Positions 1-12,884 of a stretch of 64,000 nt of DNA are shown here, one piece after another (the first letter of the stretch is position 1; each line of letters opens with the position of its first letter). This DNA is from Anoplolepis gracilipes. Taxonomy: Eukaryota > Arthropoda > Insecta > Hymenoptera > Formicidae. Under the pieces are notes generated by a model, which did not search any database, was not told where the DNA came from, and saw only the letters and a program-made list of their open reading frames with translations. The DNA is taken from contig NC_132977.1 of the NCBI RefSeq assembly GCF_047496725.1, forward strand, positions 6,456,501 to 6,520,500, written 5' to 3'. The translations under genes were made by a program, and so were the position numbers.

Positions 1-331
1 GGCTTATTATGTCTTTATACAACTTCTTGTTTTAGTATTATCTGACATGCAACACAACATGTTCCTGTATAATTTTATATAAGTATAAAAGCTTTATATC
101 TTTTCCTCACATACATTACATCTTCTTGTAGATGTTTGTCTTAATAAAAACTTACTTGTGTGCCTGTGCTTATACAATAATATAATAATATTAATAAAAC
201 CGAAACATCAATTAAAACGTTGCTGTTACATAACTTGTTAAAAAATCAAGTTACAGATTTCTTATTTAATTCATACATGTATTAAATATATAAATTTTAT
301 ATTTAATGTACATACATTTGTAATTTTATAC

Positions 332-377
<46 letters not shown>

Positions 378-460
378 AAATGTATAAAATTACAAATATT
401 GTATTAAAAAATTTTTAGTTTTTAGGATAAATTATGGGGGTTAATATACATATATATATG

Positions 461-491
<31 letters not shown>

Positions 492-690
492 AATTTAGTG
501 AAAAGATTGCGTTTTCTAATGTAATATTTAAAATGCAAATTTTCAAATCGCGCGTGATAAAAATGCAAATATTATACTTCAGAGTAAGGTGAAGGTTGGA
601 ATAGATTGGTATGGCTCAGTGAAGAAGCACGCAACTCAATTTTACTAAAATGCACTCAACGTCTGCATACAGACACTCAGGAGGGTTACT
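1..690. other. AT-rich spacer
   Basis: No coding signal is visible. The stretch is very AT-rich. It holds a TA-repeat hairpin (separate entry), a second broken TA tract near 449-475, and a poly(T) run at about 477-491. Confidence 0.7.
316..397. repeat. TA-repeat palindrome with perfect 18-bp arms
   Basis: The left arm ATTTGTAATTTTATACAT (316-333) is the exact reverse complement of 380-397. The 46 bases between them are a (TA)20 tract (334-373) plus cataaa. The whole can fold into a cruciform or hairpin. It may be a small palindromic AT-rich element that has gathered repeats, or a repeat-expansion product. No flanking target duplication is clear. Confidence 0.8.
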
Positions 691-1611
691 TCGCGTAACG
701 TGGATACTGGTTACATGAACTCGTATCAGCCGCACGCTGATACGTTCGCAAGCATATATATACACGCACACAATATATGTATATGTATATACATATATCG
801 CGTGTGGATAGAATTATATACTAGATATAGAGTAGAAGTAACGTCGGAAGGTTATACACGTGGGTTTTGTCGTGGAGCCATAACTAGGGATACGATGGAG
901 TACATAGGATGCAAACCCATAAACCCCCCACTTTATTCCGACTCTTCCTCTCGCTTCTGGATCTTCGAGAGACGGCGTTACCTTTACTTAGGACCGAAAC
1001 GGCCGCACCACCTACGGTAGCAAACACCTTTGACGGCGACGACGAAAGTGACGAGGGTAGCGAGCAACCGACGACAGCGCCAGCGAAATCGAGCTCGCGC
1101 GTTTCCATGCCTTCCGATTATGTCGTCTGCTACGCAGTCAGACAGACGTTTCGATCCGACGTTGTTTGTCTCGTGTAACTCCCGAAACGCCTACCCGAGA
1201 TCGATCGCGAAGCATTAAACGTTCATACAAATGTGTCGCGCGGATTCCAAATTGCTCAACATTTAATAAATATTTAACAAACCGCGTGTATCCTCGCGCG
1301 AAATTATTAAGAATAAGATAGAGAAATAAAAGGGATTTTAAAAAAATCATCTTCTCACACGTTACACAAGAGACAAAGTTGCCTCATCGCAGCGAGGGGA
1401 ACGCGTAAACTTTAGAGCGTAATCAGCACGTGATTCGGCTCCGTCATGCTATACGCGTCCGTCGTGTTTAGCATTCTTCGTGTATATGTGCACACGAGGA
1501 CAGAGAGGCGAAGAGGAGGAAACCTTGCGGGAACTAACTGTGAACAGTTCGAGTCGCGACACACAGCCGGTTCGATCAGGGTTTACCAAATCTCGTCCGC
1601 TATCTCGTGAC

Positions 1612-1664
<53 letters not shown>

Positions 1665-1665
1665 G
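1612..1665. repeat. Compound (GA)n-(GACA)n microsatellite
   Basis: (GA)n at 1612-1638 passes straight into seven GACA units at 1637-1665. Read as protein it gives meaningless Arg-Glu and Thr-Asp-Arg-Gln runs. Confidence 0.95.
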
Positions 1666-1824
1666 CTCGCCGGACCGAGAAATGTCATTTTGCACGATTT
1701 CGAGTCCATTCGTCGTCTCGCGTGTGAATGAACGTCGCTCGGCAACGCGCATGCGTGAAAAAAAGTATTATGGAATCCGCGTCGCTTTCTGTGTGGAAAC
1801 GCTACGTGTGGAACATGCGTGTAC

Positions 1825-1838
1825 CACGTGACCACGTG
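1825..1838. promoter_or_regulatory. Two palindromic CACGTG E-boxes 2 bp apart
   Basis: CACGTG lies at 1825-1830 and again at 1833-1838. CACGTG is the classic bHLH or bHLH-Zip site (MYC/MAX, USF, MITF and CLOCK/CYCLE classes). The 2-bp gap is shorter than the 6-7 bp of clock E1-E2 pairs, so circadian use is not implied. The location inside a CpG-dense patch favours a regulatory reading. Confidence 0.35.
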
Positions 1839-2130
1839 AGTCTAGTCGGCGATACGATTACTACCCTCGTTCGTTTGGTTCGCTACGTAATTACACAGGT
1901 CAGTATATGCGATAGGTTTCGCTAAACTCTCTCTCTTAAATAGCTGCGACGGATATCGAACGCAGCTTACACCCACTACTATTACTTCTGTGTGCCATGT
2001 TTTTAGTCGATGACTATTGTGTGCGTTTACATTCATTCTCATAGATGCACTTACACGTAGCTACGCACAGCTGAGAATGGCGATAGTTAGGATGGACGCC
2101 TAACGATGGCGCGCGGTGATATCTTAGGAT

Positions 2131-3720
2131 AATGATAGGTACTTTTATCACAATGCGAGAGTATCAATATTTTATACGAATCGTACACAGGGAATTTTAT
2201 TAATCAAAGAAAGTATTTTTATACCATGCTTATTACTTTCTTCTATTAATATTTTTTTTTTTTTTTTTTTATTTATACACATTCGTGCCTCAAGTATAGT
2301 AAGGCCGTCGCTAGATAGTTGTTGGCGTGGTTGGGCATAATAAAATAAAAGCTATCAAGAACATTTTATTCACAAATATCCGATAGAAGACATAAGATTA
2401 TAAAGTAATACAAATCACAAATCTTTAGCGTATCTCCTAACAGGAATTCTAATTTTGCTTATTGAAAAAAATTAGAAACTGACATATACGAGTCGTTTAT
2501 TTTATAAATGACTTAAGATTATTTTCGAAAACAGCTTGCTAAAAAAATCTCATTAATTTACATGCGCATTTTGTCAAATTTTATAATGTTTTATAACGGA
2601 ACTCTCACACTTTTGAAATAATCGCTTTATATTTTTAACTTATTTTTTTAAATTTTGTATTTTATAAACAGATTATAATAATTTGCTAAAAGTAAAAAAA
2701 AATTTTTTTTAAACCATTCGAGGTTTCATTAATTTGCAAAAAGATAAAGATTTTACAATTTTCAGTGTCACATAAAATGATCGATATATTAACGATATAC
2801 AATAGTTACAATGTGTTTAATGACATTTATGATACAATACAGGTAACGTATACCTATAATATTTCGCACATATGTATATATTTTAGTCACTTTGTTATGG
2901 AATATGGAATGGTTTGGGCTTAATACGCGACATGTACGCGCATGGATTTTATATACTTTGCTGTAACACAGCTGCGGTACTAGTGTGCTATTATATTTTA
3001 TAGCTTCACATCTTTACTAAATGATTTATCATTGTCTGCGCACGGATAATTGCGGTTTCCCGCTGATCGCTTGATTTACTACAATTGTATAATTAAGCGC
3101 TCGCGAGATTTACGTTCGGGATGGATATATATAGCAAGTACATACGATGTTTCGATGCAGATGACACTTGAAAGTCTGTATGTAAAATAAAGTCGGAATA
3201 TCGATTTTTTTTTTACGAATGGGGAAACACAAGGTTGCGTCTTTTATTTCACCTTTTACAAATCACTCTCTTCTCCGATCATTCGTTTTTTTTTTTTTTT
3301 TTTCGAAACTTGCAAGTTACGCGATTTTTTATTTTGTTGCGATTCCATATTAAAAATGTAAAATTTGTAATTGCAATTTTAAAAATATTAAATATTACAC
3401 ATATTGATTATGTTTTAAAAATCTACAAAATATATTTATTAGTCTTTAGATTTTTAATATATTATTAACTCCTTAATGTAATATGAAATTTGGCATAAAT
3501 ATTTTTAATGAATGATACATTTTTTCTTACGATATAAATATAAATATTATGATAGTTTTAAATAATTATTTTACTAATCATTGCTACGTTATTACATACA
3601 TATAATGTAAGAAAAATTTATATTCCATTTGTTATACGAAGATACTTCAGTATATTATTTCTTCTTTTTCTTTAAGAGTGAAATGTGGATAATAAATTAA
3701 AAGATAGAAAAGAAATTGCA
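2131..3720. other. AT-rich spacer
   Basis: Nothing codes here that I can see. Poly(T) runs occur at 2252-2270 and about 3287-3303. The rest is ordinary AT-rich sequence. Confidence 0.65.
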
Positions 3721-4310
3721 TGTCTGATCAAATCTAACATGCGAGCGGTGTCGTGACTGGGAGAAATAGCAAGTCGCAGCTCGACAAGTTAAGACAATCG
3801 AGATGCAAACCTGACGTAGTTGAAATTATAAATCATCCTTTTCTTTTATACCCACAACGCAGTCTAAGTACGCGGCGGGTTTTAGCTGTACGGCCAACTT
3901 TTGATAGCCGGACAATTTTAGCCGGTACAATGTCTCGCGTGCGTAATCCACCGAAAACCTTCTCACCGACTTGCATGAAATATTTTGTTGGACATGAATA
4001 AACTGGAACCGCAGCGTTGCCGCAGTAGCTGATGCAGTCGCTGCAACATTTTCACGTGTCATCCACACGCTCGTCTGCCCTGTTTGCGCACGCACACACA
4101 CATATGCGCAGTTCACCTCTTTTCGACTCACTGTCACACGTTTGCACGTGTCGCCATTGGTCTTCCAGTATACGAGCACGTCCGTGCATGCGCTCGTCTT
4201 TTATTGCGGTTGCGGTCCTCGCCCGCGCTATGAAATTTACTCACACACCGTCAAGGTCTGGATGTAACATTGTAACTGTTACAACTAAACCCGCGCCCTA
4301 GGGGGATTAT
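3721..4310. other. GC-richer patch, overlapping open frames on both strands
   Basis: Plus-strand frames at 3753-4001 and 4032-4301 face a 117-codon minus-strand frame at 3826-4179. None matches a family I know. The mutual overlap and composition suggest chance. On the minus strand GGTATAAAAG ends at 3843, but no good initiator lies 30 bp downstream. Confidence 0.4.
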
Positions 4311-6660
4311 GCGCCGAGTATGGTCTGCCACCCCGATTGATTATTTTGAAAATCTTAAGCGTACGTAAATCGATACGTTTTACTGACTTATGTCATAGGT
4401 TCTTCAAGAGAAAACACTTCTCTATACTTTAATATTTAATACTACGTGCAGTATCTTTATACGTAATATTTTTGAAAAAAAAAAAAATAGTGTCAGCTTC
4501 ATTTCGTTGCTTTATAATATTCTATGGTGCTGAGGAATAAAATTATAATTATTTATATTGACAGAAAAATAGATAAAAACCAGCTTTTTAGGAATAACTA
4601 AATAAATTAACGTGTTTATAAAGAAAAAAAATTTTATATTTCTATTAATTTGATAATAAATAATAACTTACATAGCACTCGGATGATTATCGCTCTTTTC
4701 AGTGTTAAATTTATTAGGAATTGTTTGTAATTAATAAGATAGTAATTGACAAAGAAAAATAAAGAACAAACCTGTAGGAAAGCGACGTGATTATCAAATA
4801 GGACATTTGAGAAAAAGATCCAATCTACTGTAATGGCCGCACGCACGGACGCCCCCGACGAAGATTTCCTCATCCCTTTATTTACATCGATGAGCACACC
4901 CGAGTAGTTCCAATGTCGTTTGCCCTACGTTTTCGCACCGGAGATTGAGTAAACTCCTATTTATCTGCTCATCTATGTGCGTGACCCATCTCCACTGCTC
5001 TTCTTTCGCCTTTTTTTAGAACCAATTGCTTTGGCTCGTGCGAAGACACAAATCTGAAATATTTTCTTTCTGAATTTTTCTTCTAAAATTATTCCTCCCC
5101 CATCTACGTATCAATAATATTATAATGTGATTAAAACATTAAATATACTACAAAAATGATTGAAAATATGTGTTGACGGATAATATTATATCTTTTAAAA
5201 ATATATTACTTGATGATATATTTAAATATGTAATTAATTATAAAAAGAATTTAATACCAATAAATTAATTAGTCTTTATGTAGGAAATAATAATCAAATG
5301 CAATTGTCTAATAAAATTAGAAATAAAAAAGCGATGACATATATATATATTTTCTCTTTTGCTAAACAATTCATATTTTGTTCAGATAACTCTAATAATT
5401 GAACGATACGTGAAAAGAGAAAGATGTAAAAGGCGAGAATAAAATGTTCGACATAACTTTGAGCAGGTATCTAAATTCTTATTTCTCGCTTTTTTCTTGA
5501 ACCACGTTCCATCGATTTTTTTCCCCTCTTTGGTCCAGTTTTCTTGATTATATTGGCTTCAATAAAGTTTCACTAGAACTTTGTTTCATTAGCGAATGGA
5601 TGCTTCACATATTTCTTTTTCTCATTTCTCCTGAAATCATAATGAAGTGAATAAATTACTTGAAACGTTTGATTTATACAATCAATCTTTAACATTTACA
5701 ATGTCTATTCGCAACGTTTGTATGCACTGTATAGTTTTATATTTCAAAGACAAATGGGTTTTCTAATATTTGTACTGTAGTTAATATTTTCTGACACATG
5801 TCTTCCACGTGTTTTCGTGTTTCAGTCTTCTGTGTGCGCGTTCTCGCTTATAATATGACGGACAATACTTTGTTTGGAAAAGATTTTACGCTAAAAGATA
5901 TCGCGTAATCTTACAGCAATTAGCTATCCGACGTGCAATTTGGTACATCGTACTTTAGCAGTTTTGTCGCGGAGTGGCGATAATCTCCGAGATGCCAGGC
6001 ATGTTAAATGTATGCATTCTCGCTGGGATTATTCCGTGAGAGTCTCTCGTGGATATTAATACGTAAAATAAGCTCGCGAATCGCGCAAAGACGCCAGGAT
6101 TTCTTAATTAGCCAGCTAAGTCACCGCGTAACCCGTTGCGCATCTCGAAACCCACATGACAATGTCGTAAAGAGGATTCTTTACGTTCATACGCAGACGA
6201 TATCGTACTGGTAGTCGCAATGTCTGATTTTATGTTTCTACGCGGATGCTTTGTCCAGCTGGTTACCACCGTTCCCATCTTTACACCCCCTATTATGTTT
6301 ACGATTACCGAGCTTGTAACAAAGTTATAAATATAAGCCGATCTAACAAGTTGGCGATATGTTTTCTACTTTTGATAAAATTGTCTCTTCGAGATAAATA
6401 TTAATTACACTTAGATACCTTTTGATATTTCCAAAGTTTTGAAAAATTTTTTATAGTTTTCTGATTTATAAATATTATATCTGTTCGTACGAATTTTTCT
6501 GCCAATTAAACCGAGTAAATGATAAATGCATAAATTTAAACCAGATGCAGTAAAAAGATGGTGCTACAGCAAGATATACTACGAGTTGATTATTACGAGA
6601 TCCAGTTAAGTCTGGTAATGTCAGGCATTTTTATTTCGTTGCCAGAAACTTATTACCGTT
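4311..6660. other. AT-rich spacer, mildly mixed after 5.8 kb
   Basis: No coding or RNA gene is visible. Short poly(A) and poly(T) runs are the only repeats. The part from about 5820 to 6220 is somewhat GC-richer without a usable frame. Confidence 0.6.
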
Positions 6661-7879
6661 GTATTATCTCGAATTGCATTTTCGCTATCGAAAGAAAGGG
6701 ACAAATTTCACGAGTAAGCATCTCTTAACTTTTCTCATCAGGAACAGGTCTCGCTCGCGAAATTTTATTTGTCTCCGCCGAGATGTAAAGCGTATTACAT
6801 TGTTGACGTGAAGATTGGCTACGTAAAAGCGACGTTGTCGGGTGAACAAAGTAAGAAGATGGGCAGGAATGTCGCCGTCGAGTTTCCAGAGAAACGTCGA
6901 CAGTCGCGCTGATGTTAGTGAGCGCATTTCCGTGCGTTGGTATGCGCCTCGTACCTATATACGGAATCCGGTACTAAGGGATTTAGGTATGGATATACAT
7001 ATATATACAGCCATGCGTCTATCTCGATGGCGACGTTGCAGTCTCATTAGACTCGAGTCGCAGGAACGAGTCGTGGAAACTTGGAACGAAGGGATATATT
7101 TCAGGGACATGAAAACTTGGAAATTGTGAAAATGTAGGAAATATCTGCGAACGAGGGAAAGGGAGCAGGAAATGAGAAGTCGGATAGAATAGGAAGAGAG
7201 ATACCGCAACAGTGTGATGGAAGAGAAAAATTTCTCTGTAACAAAGAGCTTGTGAGTTTTATTTATTCGTGTGTGTTGAAAAAAGGACGCTGCGACAAAT
7301 TGCACGTTGATTTTAAAAAGTCAGATTTTTATACAACATTTTCTTTACGCCAACAATGTATATATATATATAATAGTAATTACACAATTTATTTTATTGA
7401 TTAAAGCGATTGCAAAATTCCATTAATGATCCGATAAATAATGTACGTGTCAATTTTGAGAGTCGTTTGTATGATAGGATACCTGCATAGGATACGATAT
7501 GTATCATCCGAGAAAAAAATCGAGGACAGTTTCCGATCAGACTGTCGTCTAGACTCTCTGATCAACGCGCGGACTGTAAAACCTTGTAGGCACGTGATCT
7601 TCTATCGAAATAGTTCCCCTTTCCCCTCTCCTCTCCCGCACTCGCATACATATGTATTACATCGGGTGGTACCCGAGAGGAGGCAATGGCGTAATATATT
7701 TAACAATGTCTCACGATATGAGACGTTTTTACGGAAAGTCGTTGGAATAGGAATTGCTCTTTGGCTCTGGCAGGAGGTGAACACATTGGAAACGAGTTTG
7801 TTTCCTTTAGCTGGTACAGTTCGCGGTTACATACATATTTGTCGATGTATGTACAATACATATATGTATACACATAAGG

Positions 7880-7941
<62 letters not shown>

Positions 7942-8250
7942 AATATACAATGTACATATACGTGCAGCCATGGCGATGCGCATCGCAGGATGCGGAATTT
8001 TATAACCGTCTCGAAATTCTGGTCATTTGCTGGAATCCACCGATAACACCGATGTTCTTTGATTTAATTCTATCCGACGATGGAGAAGATTGGTACGGAT
8101 TTTTTCGATTTTCTCGGACACGTATAAAATTGTGGACACCGGTTTATCGCGTCTGTTGATTAAACCACGTCTAGCGAGTGTGCGAGAGTCGTATCTGCCG
8201 TTACAAAGTTACACGTATGCACGATACGCGACATTATTGCAACGAGAGAA
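6661..8250. other. Mixed patch with long but uninformative frames
   Basis: The longest frame of the window (7441-8046, 201 codons) runs through the (TA)n-(TG)n microsatellite and so holds Tyr-Ile and Cys-Val runs. It is judged spurious. Frames at 6842-7129 (plus) and 6955-7305 (minus) overlap each other and match nothing known. Confidence 0.45.
7886..7941. repeat. (TA)n-(TG)n compound microsatellite
   Basis: An uninterrupted AT alternation at 7886-7925 passes into (TG)8 at 7925-7941. Confidence 0.95.
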
Positions 8251-8690
8251 GCGACCATGAAATAGTGTGGAAGAAAGTATAAACATAATGATTTGCGTTT
8301 TATATAACATATTTTTTTTTAATTAATAGAAAGAGAAAGATATCGCGTTCGCGGATAACAAGCTCGAAAATACCGTCATTCTGCAACAATTAAAGATACA
8401 TTTTACGATATCTTAAATAATATATATTTCGTTAAGATCCGCAAAACTCGCGGGTTATGTGGCTTGAATTTTTTTTTTTTATTTTACTACTTCAATTTAA
8501 TACTTGGCGAATTGGCACACGTGCTTATTTATTCAATCTATTCGTAATGGAAAAAATTCATGGAAAGTACAATATATAATTAATAAAAATTTCCTTAGAA
8601 AGTATATAATTAAATGATAATCCGCAAGAAACTAAGCTCGGGAAAGCAAATTACTTCACTAGTCGAGGCTTACACTTTGTTATTCACTCG
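8251..8690. other. AT-rich spacer
   Basis: I see nothing but AT-rich sequence and a short poly(T) at about 8469-8480. Confidence 0.65.
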
Positions 8691-8735
8691 GTAGTGAACG
8701 ATCATCGCACGAACACGCCGCTTGTTAGAATGTGT

Positions 8736-8757
8736 AAAAAAAAAAAAAAAAAAAAAA
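8736..8757. repeat. Poly(A) tract
   Basis: About 22 A in a row followed by (GA)4. No target duplication or retroposon body can be recognised upstream. Confidence 0.9.
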
Positions 8758-8860
8758 GAGAGAGCGCAACGAGCGCGCAGGGAAAAAAATATAGCGAGAC
8801 GAAGGAAGATGAGAAGAGGAAAACGCGCGGGGAGAGGGAGGCTCAGACCTATTCTGGGAA

Positions 8861-8912
8861 GGTTGAGTTAGGTTGCAACGGTGGTTGGCTAGGGCGGTTG
8901 CCACACGGTTGC
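8861..8912. promoter_or_regulatory. Cluster of five GGTTG motifs
   Basis: GGTTG recurs at about 8861, 8871, 8883, 8896 and 8907, three times as GGTTGC. All are in the same orientation within about 52 bp. This looks like a homotypic binding-site cluster or a decayed minisatellite. The factor is unknown. Confidence 0.3.
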
Positions 8913-9300
8913 TGGAGGGAGTGAAGAGGGCACGGAGCGCGGCGAGGGGGAGGAGGGAAGTCCACAGGATGAAACGCCGAAGGGGTGGGTGGAGAAGGGA
9001 ACGAAGTTGATTCTCAAGCGAGGTCACGTATCTCGAAGCCAATCTAATACACTGGCCGAAGTAAAGAGAACCGGGGTCTGGTCGAACGTCCGCCTTCGTT
9101 CCTATTGGACAATCGAGCCGTACTTCGCGCACGGGATCCTGGGATCCACGAGAGACGAGATGCCTGGGCGCGCGATCGAAGGGAGAAGCGCAATTTTGAA
9201 GTTCGTTGCCCTCCGGTTATGATCCGTCATGCAAAGTGCAAGGTAGCGAAATTTTACAGGCCAAGGCGAAATTAATTAGCACACCGGTGAAACTCGCCCC

Positions 9301-10500
9301 CTTTCTTTTTTCTTTTACGTTGCATTTCATGCACGACTATTTTGCATCGCGGAATATTATGCAGACTTGAAGAAGAGATGCGTTTAACGTTTCACTCGTA
9401 AATTTTCTCTCGCTTTTCTCATTTGCTTAATGACGTACAGCAATTTGTCGTTAAATAGGTAACGTAACATTTCAATGCGCGTAATATTTTTTATACACAG
9501 TTTGAAAGCTTTTTTTTACTCAAAGTAAGCGTTAATCCAAATTACAACATTGAAGGACCGATCGGGATAGCTCGTCACCCAATAGGAGTTCTAGTTTAGA
9601 AATAGTTGGACGCTCGAGTATACGGAAACCGCGAGAAACTGACAAGATCGAGGGACCTCGCAATTTCGTGGACCATTGACCATTGACCGATAGCCATCAT
9701 AAAACCGGCCGGAGAGAACTTGCGTAACAGACAAGGTGTAAGAAAATATACTACGTAAAAATATATATACCTTGCGACACCAGATCATTTTTTCCGTTCT
9801 ATTTCATTTTCTTCCGATCTTTATTTTTATTTCCGACCTCCCACTCTTTGATGATGTATAAATTTCTATCATATATGCATATGACTAGTCTTCGCGGAGA
9901 AGAGTGAAAGATGTAAGAACACATGTTTACGGAGGTATCCCTACGCGGCACGTTGCTATCTGCATTTTTTACATCTACTATTTGCAAATATTTTTTATTT
10001 TAAAAGAAATAAAAGTTTACATAGAGAAAATTATAATTTTGAATATCGATACTTTTTACAAGATACATCGAATGTATATAATATATATTTTTTTTTCTTT
10101 TAAGTATTTATGAAGTAAAATCTAGAGAATATTGCAGAATTCAATAACTGTTAAAATATCGCGTTGCATACATTTAAAATGTATTAAAATTTTACTAAAG
10201 TTTTATACTATTTAATTCTATTTAAATTCTACTGTGTTTTATATATTAATTTAATTTTCCATAAATTCTACATTATTTAATACGATCCTTATATACATAT
10301 AATTACACTTTATAAAGTATAATAATATAAGTATTGAAAAAAAATGTCTTTAATAAAGAGAAAAGTATTTCCAAGTTTCCGACCGTTTTTTCATCAATAA
10401 AACAAGTTAATCAAACTTGATAGAAAAGAATTCCGGGATTCTCTTGCGTATACTTCGGTTTAATCGTAAGAATTAAATATTAATTGAAAATTATATGTAG
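9301..10500. other. Mostly AT-rich spacer
   Basis: The part up to about 9790 is balanced and carries a direct-repeat site (9672-9688). From about 9960 to 10500 it is AT-rich and empty. Confidence 0.6.
9672..9688 (-). promoter_or_regulatory. DR1-like nuclear-receptor site
   Basis: On the minus strand GGTCAAT is repeated head to tail (GGTCAATGGTCAATGGT). This gives two AGGTCA-like half-sites spaced by one base. DR1 spacing is bound by HNF4, USP/RXR and COUP-TF-type receptors. A short tandem duplication without function would look the same. Confidence 0.3.
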
Positions 10501-10850
10501 ATTTTTTTATTGATGAGAATTGTAAATTTCTGCCATGTTGTAAGAGAAATTTTCGCATTATTTTCTGCTCATTTCCATTGTACGAGGAGGGCGGGAGGGA
10601 TTTACATGTATGCAAACCAAATGTCTGACGCGTGCGCGCAGCATCCAATTTCCTGCATGGGTCCAGGAAAACTGCGCAGAAAGCACAGACGCTGCGCGCG
10701 ACTTTACAGGCCGGCGACGACGCGGAATTCACTTACAAGCGTGCTCGGCAGTGGACATGCGGCAATATTTTCAGCGCAGAATCCAGTCGCATTCTCATAT
10801 TTTTCCTAGATAAAATGTTTTGCCGCGCCGAAGGCGAGTGAAGTTAATCG
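10501..10850. other. GC-rich patch, three overlapping plus-strand frames
   Basis: Frames at 10510-10809, 10610-10813 and 10632-10841 cover the same bases in different phases, with a minus frame at 10460-10732. That is the mark of composition rather than coding. A minus-strand stretch 10737-10805 is bounded by ctag and gtaagt and stays open, but it is one of many such chance fits. Confidence 0.35.
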
Positions 10851-12862
10851 GACTTACATCATATACAAATTGCAAGCGCACCGGATAGAACATAAAATAT
10901 ACGATCCCGTTTCGCGTAATTGATCGCTCTAATTGTAAGAGGGAATGCTTACAGTGATACTTTACGCTACTCTCACATTGCGATAATTAAGCTACCTACA
11001 TTTTGTATCATTGAGATTCCTTTTTTTTTTAAATTCCCATCTTTTTATGAGCAAAATTGTATGTTACACTTTTGCGTCACATGCAAAAATTGACGTCAAA
11101 ATAGATAAACAGTATACAAGAACATTTCTTTAATATAATAGTTATAATATTATTTACTGAAAAAGATAACGATTATATTATACGATAGATAATAAATTAT
11201 CGCGACTGATCCGTCGGAAAATGAATATTAAAAGTATAAAATTTTTTATTTGTCAAATTCTTTTGGCAGAGTATTTTTTTTATTATAAAAAGATGCAACG
11301 ATTTATTAATATACTATCGCGCTTGAATTATTACATTTTACTTTATCAGTATCAAATTCTATTTGTATTTATTGCATGTACAGTCTATGATTAGAAATTA
11401 CTTGATATTATCTAAACGTTTTACGTCGAGAAAAATTTATCTCAACAACAACAAAAATGAAAATATTAACAACAGCAAAAAAATGTATGATCTGAGCTTC
11501 GATTTCCTTATTTACGTTTGCTGTAAATATATTTGTTAAGACAATATCGAATCTACAGTTCGACAATATAAATTATTTTTTGTTTCATTTATTGGTAACA
11601 ATTTTATAAATGAAGTAAAAGTAATGAAAAAAACAAAAATGCTTATTAGACATAATTTTAAGAAAAAGATTACGTGCTCTTTCAACTAATACATAATTTA
11701 GTTAATTGAAATAATAATTTGCCTTTAAAAAAAAAAGATAAATTATAAAAGTTTAGAAAATGTAGAAGCTTGATATAATGCTAATGGATACAAAATGTTA
11801 CATTTCGAGATTGCCTTAGAACCCGCCGCCATGATCCGTTCTTTTATGCTATTTCGGTGTAAAACTGTGCGCACGTCGCACGCCGGATCGATAAAATGGA
11901 CTAAACCTTCCGTATATCTTTCTCTACTCTTTTTTAACCATGTGTACGTTCTGTTGTTTATCGATATATACACATAAATAATTTTAGGAGAATCGCGGAA
12001 AACAGCAAAGTAAATGTTCAAACAGGCGCGAATATTTCGGCGATAGTTCGCAACCGTGTTGTTGAATTATAAATTTGTCGAAATGCGAAATTCTGAAAGT
12101 CCTAAAATATTTATTGCTTGACATACCGTTGAAAGGTGTAGAAGTGAATTTTTTAGACACGATATGTGTAATATACCGCGTTCGGTGTATTGGCTTCTTG
12201 CATCCACCATTTTCGATAAAGTTATTGAATTTTAACACGTGTAATAATGTTTTCTTATATTGCAAATTTTTTTTTCTTTTTAAAGTATTGAAAAACGCTC
12301 GATATTGAAGTTTAATTCTCATTTAGAAATAAATAAAAATCAATTTATAGAAAATTTATATTCATCGAAAGGAGGAAGAATGTGTAGATTATAAGAGAAA
12401 AAATAAATCTTATTAATTTATTTTTAAAATGTGATTTTAGTTTATTCTTTTTTTCAATAACTGAATCGTATAATGCACGAGTATATATTCAAATAAAAGA
12501 TACGCAAAGATATTCGAAAATTTTCCACTAACTCTGGCGCCGTTTGCCAATTCTCTCTGCTTTCTACTTCACTGGCCCGTCGCTTTGTATCATTGGAGAC
12601 TAACTTTGTCTCGTAGAATTTTTACGATCATTGTTCTTGTAATCGATATATTTTTCGAAAGCATTGTTACGACTTATATTAATTATAATCATATGTGTGT
12701 GTGAAATGTATATTAATGAAATTCTGCAATGAGTCTGTATACAATAATTTTATTTCTTCCATACATGCGTGCAAAAGAAAGAAGCAATAATATTGCAATT
12801 ATATTTCAGATTTACATTCGTAAAAATAATTATTGTGTGAACTTGAAGCTTTGTAAAAAAAT

Positions 12863-12884
12863 AAAAAAAAAAAAAAAAAAAAAA
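12863..12884. repeat. Poly(A) tract
   Basis: A continuous A run in AT-rich sequence. No retroposon body is recognised next to it. Confidence 0.9.

Larger units (their letters stand above)
700..2130. other. GC-richer CpG-dense patch, no supported gene
   Basis: Base composition shifts to roughly balanced with many CpG. Several short frames are open on both strands, as expected in such composition. None has a convincing start, splice pattern or family motif. The patch holds a GA/GACA microsatellite and a pair of CACGTG boxes, so a regulatory or promoter role is possible. Confidence 0.5.
8691..9300. other. GC-rich CpG-dense island
   Basis: One of the most GC-rich patches. It carries a GGTTG cluster (8861-8912) and an inverted CCAAT-type ATTGG at about 9110. 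Short frames on both strands (8725-9132 minus, 8989-9222 plus) are low in complexity or unrecognised. A TATA-less promoter or regulatory island is the most natural reading, but no start site can be placed. Confidence 0.4.

Noticed and set aside
3826..4179. 117-codon minus-strand frame
   Set aside because: It faces plus-strand frames of similar length in a CpG-rich patch and has no motif, start context or splice support.
7441..8046. 201-codon plus-strand frame, the longest in the window
   Set aside because: It crosses the (TA)n-(TG)n microsatellite and reads Tyr-Ile and Cys-Val runs. Other frames overlap it, and it has no domain or splice logic.
10737..10805. 69-bp minus-strand exon bounded by ctag and gtaagt
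   Set aside because: It fits the splice rules, but so do many chance stretches. It lies in a patch open in several phases on both strands.
12112..12123. TTATTGCTTGA resembling miR-137
   Set aside because: The match ends after 11 bases and the surroundings do not form a precursor hairpin.
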